Positions 52,293-61,037 of a stretch of 64,000 bases of DNA are shown piece after piece (the stretch's first letter is position 1; every line of letters begins with the position of its first letter). The notes below the pieces were generated by a model. That model searched no databases. It had not been told where the DNA came from and worked only from the letters and a program-made list of their open reading frames with translations. The position numbers and the translations under genes were made by a program. Location: the NCBI RefSeq assembly GCF_003258315.1, contig NZ_CP030032.1:1-64000 (forward strand), in the 5' to 3' direction. This DNA is from Bradymonas sediminis (GTDB taxonomy: Bacteria; Myxococcota_A; Bradymonadia; Bradymonadales; Bradymonadaceae).

Positions 52293-53246
52293 TTAGGCGA
52301 CCTGGCAGCCGGCCTGGTCGGCGAGCATCCAGATGAGTCGGAGCTCCTGGGCGCTCGGGTCAAGCTCGCCGACCTGGACGTCGGCGAGGCTGTCTTTGTG
52401 CACGCAGAAGGTGCCGTCGTCGAAGGTCTGGGCGATGCCCGCGGGGACCAGGACCGCGTCGAGCAGGTCGGCGGCGGCGAAGTCCTGGTTATGGGCGCCA
52501 AGCGGGGTGTTTAGGTTCTGGAGGAAGGGTTGCAGGCCCAGCAGTGTGAGGTCGTGCAGTTGGGCGTCGGCGCTCGCGCGGGCGAAGCGGCAGCCGGCGC
52601 GGGTCAGGCGGGCGAAGGCGTCGATGGGGTAGCGTTTGGTCGGGTCGAGCTTTCGCAAGGCCGCGATGGGGATGGCGATCGCGGTGAAGACGGCCTCTTC
52701 GATGGCCTGGGCGGTGTGCGGCTCGAAGATCGAGGTGTCGCGCCAGCCCGGCTTGGCCGAGCGGATGTCGGTGGCGGAGTTTTCCTGCTGGGAGTTTCGG
52801 TTATGGATGGAGTGGGCGACCCAGAGCCCCCAGGCGGGGTGAATTCCAAGCATGATAAAGAGGCCGGCGGCGCTGGCCGGGGGGACGAGTTTGCGGGTAA
52901 ACGCCTCGCATAGGCTTCGGCGAAGGCTGGCGTCGTCGAGATTGAGCGCCTCGTCGAGCGCCAGGTTCGGCACGAAGGTCTCGCGTTCGGGGCGAAGGAT
53001 GCCGCAGCCGCAGCAAAGCGCGCAGAGGCGCGCCCAGCCGCCGGGCGGGCTGGTGTTATGGAGCTTCTCCAGGCGTCTGCTGACCCGCGCGGCGAGCTGC
53101 CAGGCGCCGTCGGCCTCGAAATGCCCCTGCTGGTGGGCGTGGCTGAGCAGTTGAAGCACCGGGTCCTGGATGGGCGTGGCAGGGCGAAGTTCGGGCAAAT
53201 CTCGACCGCTCTCGACGAGCTCCAAATAGCTATTGATTCCCTTCAT
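52293..53246 (-). CDS. Unknown soluble protein with a Cys cluster
   Basis: A 317-residue protein without signal peptide or clear membrane helix. The start at 53246 is supported by GGAG ten bases upstream; the frame is open to 53570 but that part has Arg/Pro/Ser-rich, non-protein-like composition. A Cys cluster LCALCCGCG lies at about 75-83 and a hydrophobic segment (about 125-150, AAGLFIMLGIHPAWGLWVA) follows. The rest is helical with several further Cys (about ten in total). Metal binding is conceivable but unproven. No family is recognised. Confidence 0.65.
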   Translation of the reverse strand: MKGINSYLELVESGRDLPELRPATPIQDPVLQLLSHAHQQGHFEADGAWQLAARVSRRLEKLHNTSPPGGWARLCALCCGCGILRPERETFVPNLALDEALNLDDASLRRSLCEAFTRKLVPPASAAGLFIMLGIHPAWGLWVAHSIHNRNSQQENSATDIRSAKPGWRDTSIFEPHTAQAIEEAVFTAIAIPIAALRKLDPTKRYPIDAFARLTRAGCRFARASADAQLHDLTLLGLQPFLQNLNTPLGAHNQDFAAADLLDAVLVPAGIAQTFDDGTFCVHKDSLADVQVGELDPSAQELRLIWMLADQAGCQVA

Positions 53247-53651
53247 TTGATATCTCCTCACGGGCGTCGCCGTGATGTCTCGCGGACTTTCTCCGCGTAT
53301 TTGTTTGTTTGATGTGTCGGATAAGAGGCGCGTCGCCGATCTTCTTTGCCGCCCGCGGCCCGATGCGTCTGGGGCGGGCTCAAGCGCAGAGATGGCGGCG
53401 TCCTCGCTAACTATTTTCGGCAAAGCCGCCCGATTTGTTGCGTGGTTGGCCAGGGATTTTGCGCGGCCCGGGTGTGGAGGGAGCAGCGCAACGCTTGGTG
53501 CTGCCAAGGCGCGCGCTGCTTTTGAGCGCGGATGGATTAAACGCGATTTGAATCTACTTTCTAATCGCACCTGCTTGATTCGAACCTGTGGCCTGAGTTA
53601 GGTCATGCCAGATTCGGCGCCAGATGAGGTGCCTTGAAACGAGAAGTCATT
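53247..53651. other. Divergent intergenic region of about 400 bases
   Basis: It separates the unknown 317-residue gene (minus) from the site-2 protease operon (plus). One inverted repeat, CGCGGA-N5-TCCGCG (53281-53297), lies 35 bases before the minus-strand start and could be an operator. GCACCT (53567-53572) could pair with AGGTGC (53627-53632) near the plus-strand start. A GATTCGAACC segment (53577-53586) suggested a tRNA but the fold fails. Confidence 0.4.
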
Positions 53652-54356
53652 ATGTTTGGAAATTCGAGCAAGAGCTGGAAGCTATTTTCGGTCTTCGGCC
53701 ATCAGATCTATGTCACGCCCTTCTTTTTGCTGCTGATCGCGCTCTTCTCGTTCAGCGGGCTCGAAGCAGGCGGGGGCGCGCAGGCGTTTCAGCGGGTGTT
53801 GATCTGGGCGCCGGTGCTCACGATTGGCATTCTCATTCATGAATTCGGCCACGCGTTCGCGCTGCAGGGGTTTGGCTACGGGGCCAGCCGCATCGAGCTG
53901 CAGGGATTTGGCGGGGTGACGATGAACCGGCGCGGGGGCGTGCGCCCGCCGGGTAAGTCGATCCTCATTAGCCTGGCCGGACCGGTGGCGAGCGCCCTGC
54001 TGGGGCTGGCCTCGTTTGTGGTCCTGGTGGTCGCCGGCGACGCCATCAGCGCGCAGAGTTTTTGGGGCGAATTGCTGTGGACGATGATGGCGGTGAACTT
54101 CTTCTGGGCGGTCTTTAATATGCTGCCGATCAACCCGATGGACGGCGGCCATATCGTGCTCCACGCGCTGCGCTGGGGCCTGAAGGACTCGCGCAAGGCC
54201 GTGCGTTACTCGGCCATCAGCTCGCTGGTCGTGTTGGGCCTGTCGATCGCCGGGGCGATGGCCCTGGGCTATGGCGGCATCGGCCTGCTCTGGATCATCA
54301 TGCTCGGCGCCATGTTCGGCATGCAGAATTGGCAGATGTATCAGGCGACCAAATAA
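53652..54356 (+). CDS. Site-2 protease-family intramembrane metalloprotease (M50)
   Basis: A 234-residue membrane protein with about five to six helices. The zinc motif HEFGH (63-67) lies in the second hydrophobic segment and the second motif NPMDGGHI (162-169) supplies the ligand Asp, so it should be an active protease that cuts substrates within the membrane. It lacks the PDZ domain of RseP/RasP and is closer to the short SpoIVFB-like group. The substrate is unknown; such enzymes usually release transcription factors or clear signal peptides. An upstream TTG (53634, GAGG before it) would add six residues. First gene of a probable operon with dusA. Confidence 0.88.
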   Translation: MFGNSSKSWKLFSVFGHQIYVTPFFLLLIALFSFSGLEAGGGAQAFQRVLIWAPVLTIGILIHEFGHAFALQGFGYGASRIELQGFGGVTMNRRGGVRPPGKSILISLAGPVASALLGLASFVVLVVAGDAISAQSFWGELLWTMMAVNFFWAVFNMLPINPMDGGHIVLHALRWGLKDSRKAVRYSAISSLVVLGLSIAGAMALGYGGIGLLWIIMLGAMFGMQNWQMYQATK

Positions 54357-54387
54357 TCGTTTTTGTAAGCAGTATCGGTTTTAGCTC

Positions 54388-55350
54388 ATGAATCCACTCA
54401 GTATCGCGCCGATGATGCGGCGCACCGACCGCCACTATCGCTATTTCTTGCGATTGCTAACCCGTCACACGCTTCTCTATACCGAGATGCGCCACACCCG
54501 TGAGGTGCTCGGGGCGCCGTCGATGGAGGACCGCGCTCTGGCGTTTTCGCCCGAGGAGAACCCGCTGGCGCTGCAGGTCGGCGGCGATGACCCGGCGCAG
54601 ATGGCCGAGTGCGCGCGCATCGCCGAACGCGGCGGCTACGCCGAGATTAACCTCAATATTGGATGCCCGAGCGAGCGGGTGCAGTCGGGGAATTTCGGCT
54701 GCTGCCTGATGGGCCAGCCCGAGGTGGTGGCGAGCTGCGTGCGGGCGATGCGCGAGGTCGTGGATATCCCGGTGACGGTGAAGCATCGCATCGGTTTTGA
54801 CGAGCAGGACCGCTACGAAGATATGGTGCGCTTCGTCGAGACGGTGCGCGAGGCGGGGTGTGAGCGCTTTACGGTGCACGCGCGCAAAGCCTGGCTTAAG
54901 GGCTTGAGCCCCAAGGAGAATCGCACGATTCCGCCGCTCCGCTATGAGGATGTCTACCGGCTCAAAGAGGAGTTCCCGGAGCTCTTTATCGAGATAAACG
55001 GCGGCATCCGCACGCTCGACGAGGCCCAGGAGCACCTGAAATATGTCGACGCGGTGATGATCGGGCGCGCGGCCTATGAGACCCCGTATATCTTCGCCGA
55101 GGCGGACGCGCTGATCTATGGCGACGCGCGCGAGGTGCCCTCACGGGTCGAGGTGGTCGAGCAGATGCTCCCCTATATCGAGAAGCATATGAGCGCCGGC
55201 GACCAGCTCTCGCAGATCGCCGGGCATATGCTGAGCCTGTTCGCGTTTGAGCCGGGCGCGCGCCGCTGGCGGCGCCACCTGAGCGAGAATATGCACCGCG
55301 CGGGCGCCGGGCCCCAGGTCGTGTTAGACGCGCTGGCGCTGGTTCGCTGA
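54388..55350 (+). CDS. dusA: tRNA-dihydrouridine synthase A
   Basis: Dus enzymes reduce specific uridines in the tRNA D-loop to dihydrouridine, using FMN and NADPH. The protein has 320 residues. It begins SIAPMMRRTDRHYRYF, as in DusA, except that the family's Asp after MM is Arg here. The catalytic Cys93 is in NIGCPSERVQ, and GNFGCCLM and VTVKHRIGFDE follow. FMN-phosphate binding segments are INGGIRT and VMIGRAAY. C-terminal helical domain present. It starts 32 bases after the site-2 protease stop. Confidence 0.95.
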   Translation: MNPLSIAPMMRRTDRHYRYFLRLLTRHTLLYTEMRHTREVLGAPSMEDRALAFSPEENPLALQVGGDDPAQMAECARIAERGGYAEINLNIGCPSERVQSGNFGCCLMGQPEVVASCVRAMREVVDIPVTVKHRIGFDEQDRYEDMVRFVETVREAGCERFTVHARKAWLKGLSPKENRTIPPLRYEDVYRLKEEFPELFIEINGGIRTLDEAQEHLKYVDAVMIGRAAYETPYIFAEADALIYGDAREVPSRVEVVEQMLPYIEKHMSAGDQLSQIAGHMLSLFAFEPGARRWRRHLSENMHRAGAGPQVVLDALALVR

Positions 55351-55385
55351 GGTTGCTCCGATGACCGCCTGGCTTCGACGAGTTG

Positions 55386-55898
55386 ATGATGAAAGTGACA
55401 GAGATTTTTAAACGCGGCACCCTGGGGTGGAGCCTGCTGGCCTTTATTTTGATCGTGGGCGCGATGCTCGTGCCCATCGACTGGGTACGCTCGGTCGGCG
55501 GCATCTTCGGGGCGACGCACGCGGCGAAGGTCGACGCGTTCTCCGACGAGGTCGCCGCCGCCGATAATGCGCTCGAGGCCGGCACGCCGCTGGCCGCCGA
55601 ATTGCTCGAAAACGACGGGCAAAAGCTCGAGGCGATGCGCCCGCTGCTGCAAGTGCGGCGCCTCACGCGCACCGGCGCGGTTTCGGTGCCGCAGATGAGC
55701 GAAGCCGCCGATATCTTTCGGGAGTTCAACCCGCAGATCGCCAATCAGACGCTCGAGGGCTCGCGCCAGGCGCTTCGCCGCGAGCGCAATCGCCGGGTGC
55801 ATGAGGTCGCGCCGCACCTCGATATCGAGGCGATGCCGCGCGAGCTTGAGACCCTGCGCCAGCAGATCGCGGCGGCAAAACAAAACCCTCGCCCCTGA
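55386..55898 (+). CDS. Small membrane-anchored protein of unknown function
   Basis: A 170-residue protein with one N-terminal transmembrane helix (about 14-34, WSLLAFILIVGAMLVPIDWV) and a soluble, helical remainder rich in Ala, Glu and Arg (about 50-165). The charge pattern hints at a coiled coil but no family is recognised. It follows dusA by 35 bases and is probably in the same operon. Its stop codon lies inside the loop of the downstream hairpin. ATGs at 55386 and 55389 and a TTG at 55383 are possible starts. Confidence 0.68.
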   Translation: MMKVTEIFKRGTLGWSLLAFILIVGAMLVPIDWVRSVGGIFGATHAAKVDAFSDEVAAADNALEAGTPLAAELLENDGQKLEAMRPLLQVRRLTRTGAVSVPQMSEAADIFREFNPQIANQTLEGSRQALRRERNRRVHEVAPHLDIEAMPRELETLRQQIAAAKQNPRP

Positions 55899-55921
55899 CT
55901 TCGTGTCGGGGCGAGGGTTTT
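55882..55921. terminator. Bidirectional terminator between the dusA operon and pckA
   Basis: AAAACCCTCGCCCC (55882-55895) pairs with GGGGCGAGGGTTTT (55908-55921), and GAC/GTC extends the stem into the loop. On the minus strand TTTTGTTTTG follows, a good release signal for pckA. Confidence 0.88.
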
Positions 55922-55949
55922 GGGGAACTTCGTCTAAGCCAGGGGCTTA

Positions 55950-57542
55950 TTATTTCAGGACCGGACCGGAGTTGACGATTTCGTCGCTGGCCTGGTCGGC
56001 GTATTTAGCGAAGTTCGACTGGAAGAGTCCGACCAGCTTTTGAGCCGTCTTCTCGAAGTCGTCCTGATTGGCCCAGGTCATCTGGGGCGTCAAGACTTCG
56101 GTGGGAACGTTCGGGCAGGTTGTGGGGACCGCGACGCCGAAATAGGGGTCGTTTTGGGTCTCCACGCCGGCCAACTCGCCGCTATGAATCGCGTCGATGA
56201 TCGCGCGGGTGTGCTTGAGCGAGATGCGCTCTCCGGTGCCGTAAGCGCCGCCGGTCCAGCCGGTATTTACCAGCCAGGCTTTGGCGTTATGTTTGCGCAT
56301 TTTGTCGGCGAGCATCTCGGCGTATTTGGTCGGCGGCCAGACAAGGAACGCCGCGCCGAAGCAGGCCGAGAAGGTTGCTTCCGGCTCGGTCACGCCAACC
56401 TCGGTGCCGGCGACCTTCGCCGTATAACCGCTGATGAAGTGATACATCGCCTGGGCCGGGGTCAATTGCGAGACCGGCGGCAGGACGCCGAAGGCGTCGC
56501 AGGTCAGCAGGATGATATTATCCGGGTGGCCGGTGACGCACGGGATCTTGGCGTTTCGCACCTTGGTGATCGGATAGGCGGTGCGCGTATTTTTGGTGAT
56601 CGAGTCGTCGCTGAAGTCGATCGCGCGGGTTTCCGGGTCGTAGACGACGTTCTCGAGCACCGAGCCAAATCCGATGGTCTCGTAGATCAACGGCTCGGCC
56701 TTGGCCGACAGGTCGATGGTCTTGGCGTAGCAGCCGCCCTCGATATTGAAGACGCCGTCGTCGGTCCAGCAATGCTCGTCGTCGCCGATAAGCTTGCGGT
56801 TCGGGTCGCTGGACAGCGTGGTCTTTCCGGTGCCGGAGAGGCCGAAGAAGAGCGACACGTCGGTATTGTCGCCGCCCTCGTTGCAGGAGCAATGCATCGA
56901 GAGCACGTCCTGCTTGGGCATCAGATAATGCATCAGCGTGAAGATGCCCTTCTTCATCTCACCCGCGTATTGGGTGCCCAGGATCACCATCTCGCCGGCC
57001 TCAAAGTTCAGATCGACGCTGGCGTCGGAGGTCATCGCGGCGGTGTGCGGGTTGGCGGGGAATTGGCCGGCGTTGAGAATGGTGAAGTCGGGCTCACCAA
57101 AGGTCTCAAGCTCCTCGGCGGTCGGGCGGCGCAGCATATTATGCATGAAGAGCGCGTGATAAGCGCGCGCGCAGATAATGCGCACCTTAATCGAATAATT
57201 ATCGTCCCAGCCCGCATACCCGTCAAAAACGTAAAGGCGCTCCTGGGTATTTAGGAAGTCGACGGCGCGCTGGCGGTTGATCTGCCAGACCTCGGGTTCC
57301 AGCGGAATATTGATGTCGCCCCACCAGATATCGTCCTGGCTCTCGGGGTTGCGCACAACACGTTTGTCTTTGGGGGTGCGGCCGGTTTTCTCGCCCGAGA
57401 AGGCCATCAGAGCGCCTTGTTCGGAGATTGCCGTGCCCTTTTCGTGCTTCAGGGCTTCTTCATAAAGCCGGGCAGGAGTGGCGTTTCGGAGAAGATTCTC
57501 GACGGTGATGCCATAGCTATCATTCAAGAGAAGAGCGCTCAT
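55950..57542 (-). CDS. pckA: Phosphoenolpyruvate carboxykinase (ATP)
   Basis: PckA converts oxaloacetate and ATP to phosphoenolpyruvate, CO2 and ADP, the first step of gluconeogenesis from organic acids or amino acids. The 530-residue protein is standard for the ATP-dependent type. Substrate Arg segment SGEKTGRTPKDK (50-61, from the second Met +1), P-loop FFGLSGTGKTTLS (233-245) and the kinase-1a/metal segment DDEHCWTDDGVFNIEGG (255-271) are present. I use the ATG at 57542, with GAGG upstream; a TTG lies directly before it. A good sigma-70 promoter lies upstream. Confidence 0.97.
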   Translation of the reverse strand: MSALLLNDSYGITVENLLRNATPARLYEEALKHEKGTAISEQGALMAFSGEKTGRTPKDKRVVRNPESQDDIWWGDINIPLEPEVWQINRQRAVDFLNTQERLYVFDGYAGWDDNYSIKVRIICARAYHALFMHNMLRRPTAEELETFGEPDFTILNAGQFPANPHTAAMTSDASVDLNFEAGEMVILGTQYAGEMKKGIFTLMHYLMPKQDVLSMHCSCNEGGDNTDVSLFFGLSGTGKTTLSSDPNRKLIGDDEHCWTDDGVFNIEGGCYAKTIDLSAKAEPLIYETIGFGSVLENVVYDPETRAIDFSDDSITKNTRTAYPITKVRNAKIPCVTGHPDNIILLTCDAFGVLPPVSQLTPAQAMYHFISGYTAKVAGTEVGVTEPEATFSACFGAAFLVWPPTKYAEMLADKMRKHNAKAWLVNTGWTGGAYGTGERISLKHTRAIIDAIHSGELAGVETQNDPYFGVAVPTTCPNVPTEVLTPQMTWANQDDFEKTAQKLVGLFQSNFAKYADQASDEIVNSGPVLK

Positions 57543-57587
57543 CAATGCCTCGTCATTGTCCTAGATTAGAACTGCCGGTGCTGGGAA

Positions 57588-57615
57588 CTTATAAGCCCGA
57601 ATAAGGTCCGGTCAA
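57588..57615 (-). promoter_or_regulatory. Predicted pckA promoter
   Basis: On the minus strand, TTGACC (plus 57610-57615, 5 of 6) and TATAAG (plus 57588-57593, 5 of 6) have a 16-base spacer. The expected leader is about 38 bases. Confidence 0.65.
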
Positions 57616-57805
57616 GAGCCGGGGTGAATCGTGTTCGCGATGTCGAGAATTGCCGTAGCAAGGGATGAAAAGCGATGCAACTCACCATTTCATAAACCGC
57701 ATCTACGCGCGCGAGATCTTGGGAAAGCCGCAGCCCGCGTAGCCACCCGGTTGTGCGGAGACGAGATGGCAAGCGCGGGGTTTATCGGCGCGTTTTTGCG
57801 CGGAT

Positions 57806-57846
57806 TTTATCCCCGCAAAGCCCGCGGCGAGGAGTCAGGGGATAAA
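57806..57846 (+). promoter_or_regulatory. Inverted repeat abutting the -35 of the FHA gene
   Basis: TTTATCCCC (57806-57814) and GGGGATAAA (57838-57846) are perfect inverted copies separated by 23 bases. The right copy ends exactly where the -35 hexamer begins. A related GGGGTTTAT lies at 57777-57785. Confidence 0.45.
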
Positions 57847-57875
57847 TTGACACGTTTTGCTTGCGCGGATAGACT
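57847..57875 (+). promoter_or_regulatory. Predicted promoter of the FHA-TPR gene
   Basis: A perfect -35 TTGACA (57847-57852) and TAGACT (57870-57875, 4 of 6) are 17 bases apart. The leader would be about 50 bases. It lies in the divergent region that also holds the pckA promoter; nothing else was seen there. Confidence 0.6.
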
Positions 57876-57933
57876 TCAGGACGATTGTTCAATCTAATCC
57901 CTATCTGTTCCGCCTGGGTCTGAACTTCCTCCG

Positions 57934-60546
57934 ATGACTTCATCAAAAAATAACTCTACCGGCGAGATAGAATCGGCCAATTCTGCGGACGAGGCGCGCG
58001 CCGAGGGTCCGCGTAAGCCGAAGGCTGGCGTCAAAAGCCTGCCGAAGGTCCCCAAGCTCCCTGTCGGAGCGAGCCTGGGCGGTGGGAAGGCCAACCCCAG
58101 GTCGACGCTGTCGGGCATCGGCGCTGCCCTAAAAGAGTTGCGCGCAAACGATGGCGCGCCCCAGGAAAAGCGTAACATTTCATTGCCGATTCCTCGCCCG
58201 CTTCCGCTCAAAAGCGGTGGGGGCGACGCTCCCGAGGAGAGCCGCGACGCGGTTGAGCCGGTTGAGATTGCCGCGGCCGAAGTCGAAGCCCTCGACGTGG
58301 TGGAGCTTGAAGCCGTTGAGATCGAGCCGGTCGAGATCGCCGCGAGCGAAATTGAAGCGGTTGAGGGCGAGGCGCTCGAGATTGTGTCGTTGGAGGAGGT
58401 CTCTGACGAAGTCTCTGACTCTCCCCAAACTGACCGCATGAGCGCCGATGAGGTGTCGTGGGAGGCGGACCCGGCGACGATCCCGATCGACCCGGATATT
58501 TTGGAAGGAGATTTTGAGGGCGAGGCGACGATGGTCAGCGAGTCGCCGCTCTTGGACGCGCGCGTTGACGCATTGGAGCACGCCGCAAAGCCGCTTCGTA
58601 CGCGCACGACTTCGCTTCTGACGCCCACCGAGAGCGGTTCGCCCGCCCCGCTGGTGGAGATTCCCCCCGCAGATATTGGCGTTGTCGAGCCGGTGGCGGC
58701 CAGCCCGGCGCCGACGAGCGTCGAGGTCGCCGACGACGACTTCGAGGGTGAAAAAACCGAGGTCTTTGACAGCCCCTTTGAGCACGAAGTGCTGTCGGCC
58801 CGGCTGAGCGTCCTGAGCGGTCCATGCGCGGGGCAGGAGTTTTTGCTCAACCGCGAACGCAACACCCTGGGGCGCGGGCAGAATAACTCCATCGTGCTCT
58901 CCGACCTGGCGATGAGCCGACAGCATTTCGAGGTTCGCCAGAACGCCGAGCACGGCTATCTGCTGCTGGACCTGCAGTCGGCCAACGGGACCCGGCTGAA
59001 TCACACACCGATTGTCGAGGCGGAGCTTCGCCACGGGGATCGCGTCGAGGCGGGGAAGAGTGAATTCCAATTCGTGCTCCCCGGTGACCGCGCGCCCGCG
59101 CGCTCCCAGCAGCGCCATATTATTATCAAACGCGCGGCGCATCAGCCGCGGCGCTCGCAACTGGTCCAGGGCGTCGAGGTGCAGGCGCATCCGCCGTCGG
59201 ACGCCGACCGGCTCGACGTCGCGCTGACCTGGGTGATCCGCGGGGCGGGCGTCCTGATCGCCCTGCTGATTATTACGATGGTGGTGCTCACGCTGACTTC
59301 GCCCGAGCGCGCGCCGGTGATTGCCGAGGTCGCCCCGGCGCCCAGCGAATTAAGCCCCGAAGCGCAGCGCGTTCAGTCGCTTTATCTGGAGGGTGTTGAG
59401 AAGGTTAAAGACCGTGATTGGCCCGAGGCGAGTCGTCTTTTTAAGCAGGTCGCGGCGATTGACGCGGACTTCGCCGGGGTCGGGGCGCAGCTTGAGCGAG
59501 TGAAGAGTGAGCAGCAGGTGTCCGAGCAGCTCGACACCGCGCGCGCGCTGCTCGCGGAGCAGAAATACCCCGAAGTCATCGAAATCGCGTCGGCGATCAC
59601 CAACCGCAGCGTCTATGTCGAGGACGCGCATCGTCTGCTGCGCGAGGCCAAGCAACACCGGATCGCCGGGCTGCTTCAGCAGGCGCAACAGGCTCTGAGC
59701 GACGAGGCGTTTGACCAGGCCCGCGCCCACCTCGCCGTGGTGCTCGAAGAGGTCCCCAATCATCAGGGCGCCCTGGAATTGCAGGCGCTTTTGCAAGGCG
59801 ATGCCGACAAGATCGCCGAGAAGGTCGAAGAGATTGAGCAGGAGCAGGCCCGTGAGACCGCCCGCCGACCCGTCGCAAAGCCTGCGAATTCGCAGCCGAA
59901 GATCGATTGGTTTGGCGAGAAAAAGACCGAGTCCAATGACCTCTTCGCCGCGGGCGACACCAAGGCGGCGGTGCAGATCAACTTCACCCGTGGGTTTTCG
60001 CTGTATCGCTCCGGCAAGTTGAGCCAGGCGTCGAGCTATTTCCGAGACGCCGCCAGCGGTAGCGCCGGCGCGCTCGCCCGCCGCGCGACCCAGACCGCCG
60101 ACAATATCGACGCCTTCGCCAAGGTTCATGGGCGCGCGAAAGCTGCGTTGGGCGCCAATGACTGGGCGACGGCTGTCGAGCAGCTTAATCGCGCCCATCA
60201 GGCCGACCGAAAGGTCGCCTCCAAGGCCTATTTTAAGTCCTCACTCAACGCCGACCTCGCCACCGCCTACGCCAATATCGGCCTTGCTGCCGTGGCGCGC
60301 GCCGATTTCAAAACGGCCGGGCAGAATTATAAGAAGGGCTATAAATTGCAGTCGCGCAACGCGGCGCTGAGCTCCCTGAGCCGCGAGCTCTCCCGAAGAT
60401 CGAATACGCTATATATTCAGGCCGCCGGGAAACGAAAAAAGGACCCCGCTGGGGCCCTTAAACTCTGCCAAGAGATCGTCTCGATGCTCGCCCCTCATCA
60501 CGAGTTATACGGCAAGGCGAAGGCGATGATGGCAGAGTTGAAATAA
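57934..60546 (+). CDS. FHA-domain protein with one transmembrane helix and C-terminal TPR-like repeats
   Basis: An 870-residue protein. The N-terminus (1-285) is disordered: first Lys/Pro-rich, then Glu/Ala/Val-rich (EPVEI repeats at 108-150). It contains two alike acidic motifs, DFEGEATM (193-200) and DFEGEKTEV (269-277). The FHA domain (about 290-382) keeps GRG (313-315), SRQH (328-331) and SANG (349-352) for phosphothreonine binding. A transmembrane helix (about 434-455) puts a helical, TPR-like region (about 475-865) on the far side, probably the periplasm. This could link cytoplasmic phosphorylation to envelope proteins. The ribosome-binding site is weak. Confidence 0.88.
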   Translation: MTSSKNNSTGEIESANSADEARAEGPRKPKAGVKSLPKVPKLPVGASLGGGKANPRSTLSGIGAALKELRANDGAPQEKRNISLPIPRPLPLKSGGGDAPEESRDAVEPVEIAAAEVEALDVVELEAVEIEPVEIAASEIEAVEGEALEIVSLEEVSDEVSDSPQTDRMSADEVSWEADPATIPIDPDILEGDFEGEATMVSESPLLDARVDALEHAAKPLRTRTTSLLTPTESGSPAPLVEIPPADIGVVEPVAASPAPTSVEVADDDFEGEKTEVFDSPFEHEVLSARLSVLSGPCAGQEFLLNRERNTLGRGQNNSIVLSDLAMSRQHFEVRQNAEHGYLLLDLQSANGTRLNHTPIVEAELRHGDRVEAGKSEFQFVLPGDRAPARSQQRHIIIKRAAHQPRRSQLVQGVEVQAHPPSDADRLDVALTWVIRGAGVLIALLIITMVVLTLTSPERAPVIAEVAPAPSELSPEAQRVQSLYLEGVEKVKDRDWPEASRLFKQVAAIDADFAGVGAQLERVKSEQQVSEQLDTARALLAEQKYPEVIEIASAITNRSVYVEDAHRLLREAKQHRIAGLLQQAQQALSDEAFDQARAHLAVVLEEVPNHQGALELQALLQGDADKIAEKVEEIEQEQARETARRPVAKPANSQPKIDWFGEKKTESNDLFAAGDTKAAVQINFTRGFSLYRSGKLSQASSYFRDAASGSAGALARRATQTADNIDAFAKVHGRAKAALGANDWATAVEQLNRAHQADRKVASKAYFKSSLNADLATAYANIGLAAVARADFKTAGQNYKKGYKLQSRNAALSSLSRELSRRSNTLYIQAAGKRKKDPAGALKLCQEIVSMLAPHHELYGKAKAMMAELK

Positions 60547-60566
60547 GTTCTTTCGAAGCGGGTGAA

Positions 60567-61037
60567 TCAGCCCATCTCGGCGCGCTCCGACAGGACTTTG
60601 CGCACCTTGAAGTCGAGCTCGTCGAGGTCAAAGGGCTTGTCGATATAGTCGTCGGCCCCGAACAACGGCGAGGTCATCTCGTTATTGGTGGCGCCGATGG
60701 CGGTCAGGATAATAATACCCACGCCGGGGAGCGCGTCTTCGTGCTCGCGCACGTATTTGGCGACTTCCCAGCCATTGAGCTCGGGCATCATCACGTCGAG
60801 GATCACCAGGTTCGGCTGGTGCACCAGGATTTGCTCGAGCGCCTCGGCGCCGTTCTCGCCCTCGATAAGGTCGCAGTCCATCGTCTCAAAATGAGCGCGC
60901 AAGAGCTTGCGGATCTCGTAATTATCGTCGGCCAATAAAATCAGCGGCCGCGGTCGTCCCTTGGGCGGGCCGTAAGGCGAGGTATTATTCGAAATCGCAT
61001 CGCCGATTTCGTTGTCAGGTCCCTTCTGGGTTCCCAT
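60567..61037 (-). CDS. Stand-alone response-regulator receiver protein
   Basis: A 156-residue protein with a disordered head (about 1-30) and one CheY-like receiver domain (about 31-152). The acidic pair is Asp37-Asp38, the phosphoacceptor is Asp81 (VILDVMMPELNGWEV), the switch Thr112 is in ILTA and Lys134 is in DKPF. There is no output domain, so it probably acts through protein contacts, as CheY or phosphorelay intermediates do. No histidine kinase is in the window. GAGGAG precedes the ATG. It converges on the FHA-TPR gene with 20 bases between stops. Confidence 0.92.
   Translation of the reverse strand: MGTQKGPDNEIGDAISNNTSPYGPPKGRPRPLILLADDNYEIRKLLRAHFETMDCDLIEGENGAEALEQILVHQPNLVILDVMMPELNGWEVAKYVREHEDALPGVGIIILTAIGATNNEMTSPLFGADDYIDKPFDLDELDFKVRKVLSERAEMG

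Noticed and set aside
53560-53632. tRNA-like segment with GATTCGAACC and matching acceptor-like ends on the minus strand
   Set aside because: Six acceptor pairs can form, but the T-stem has only two of five pairs, no D-stem or anticodon stem is found and the length is short.
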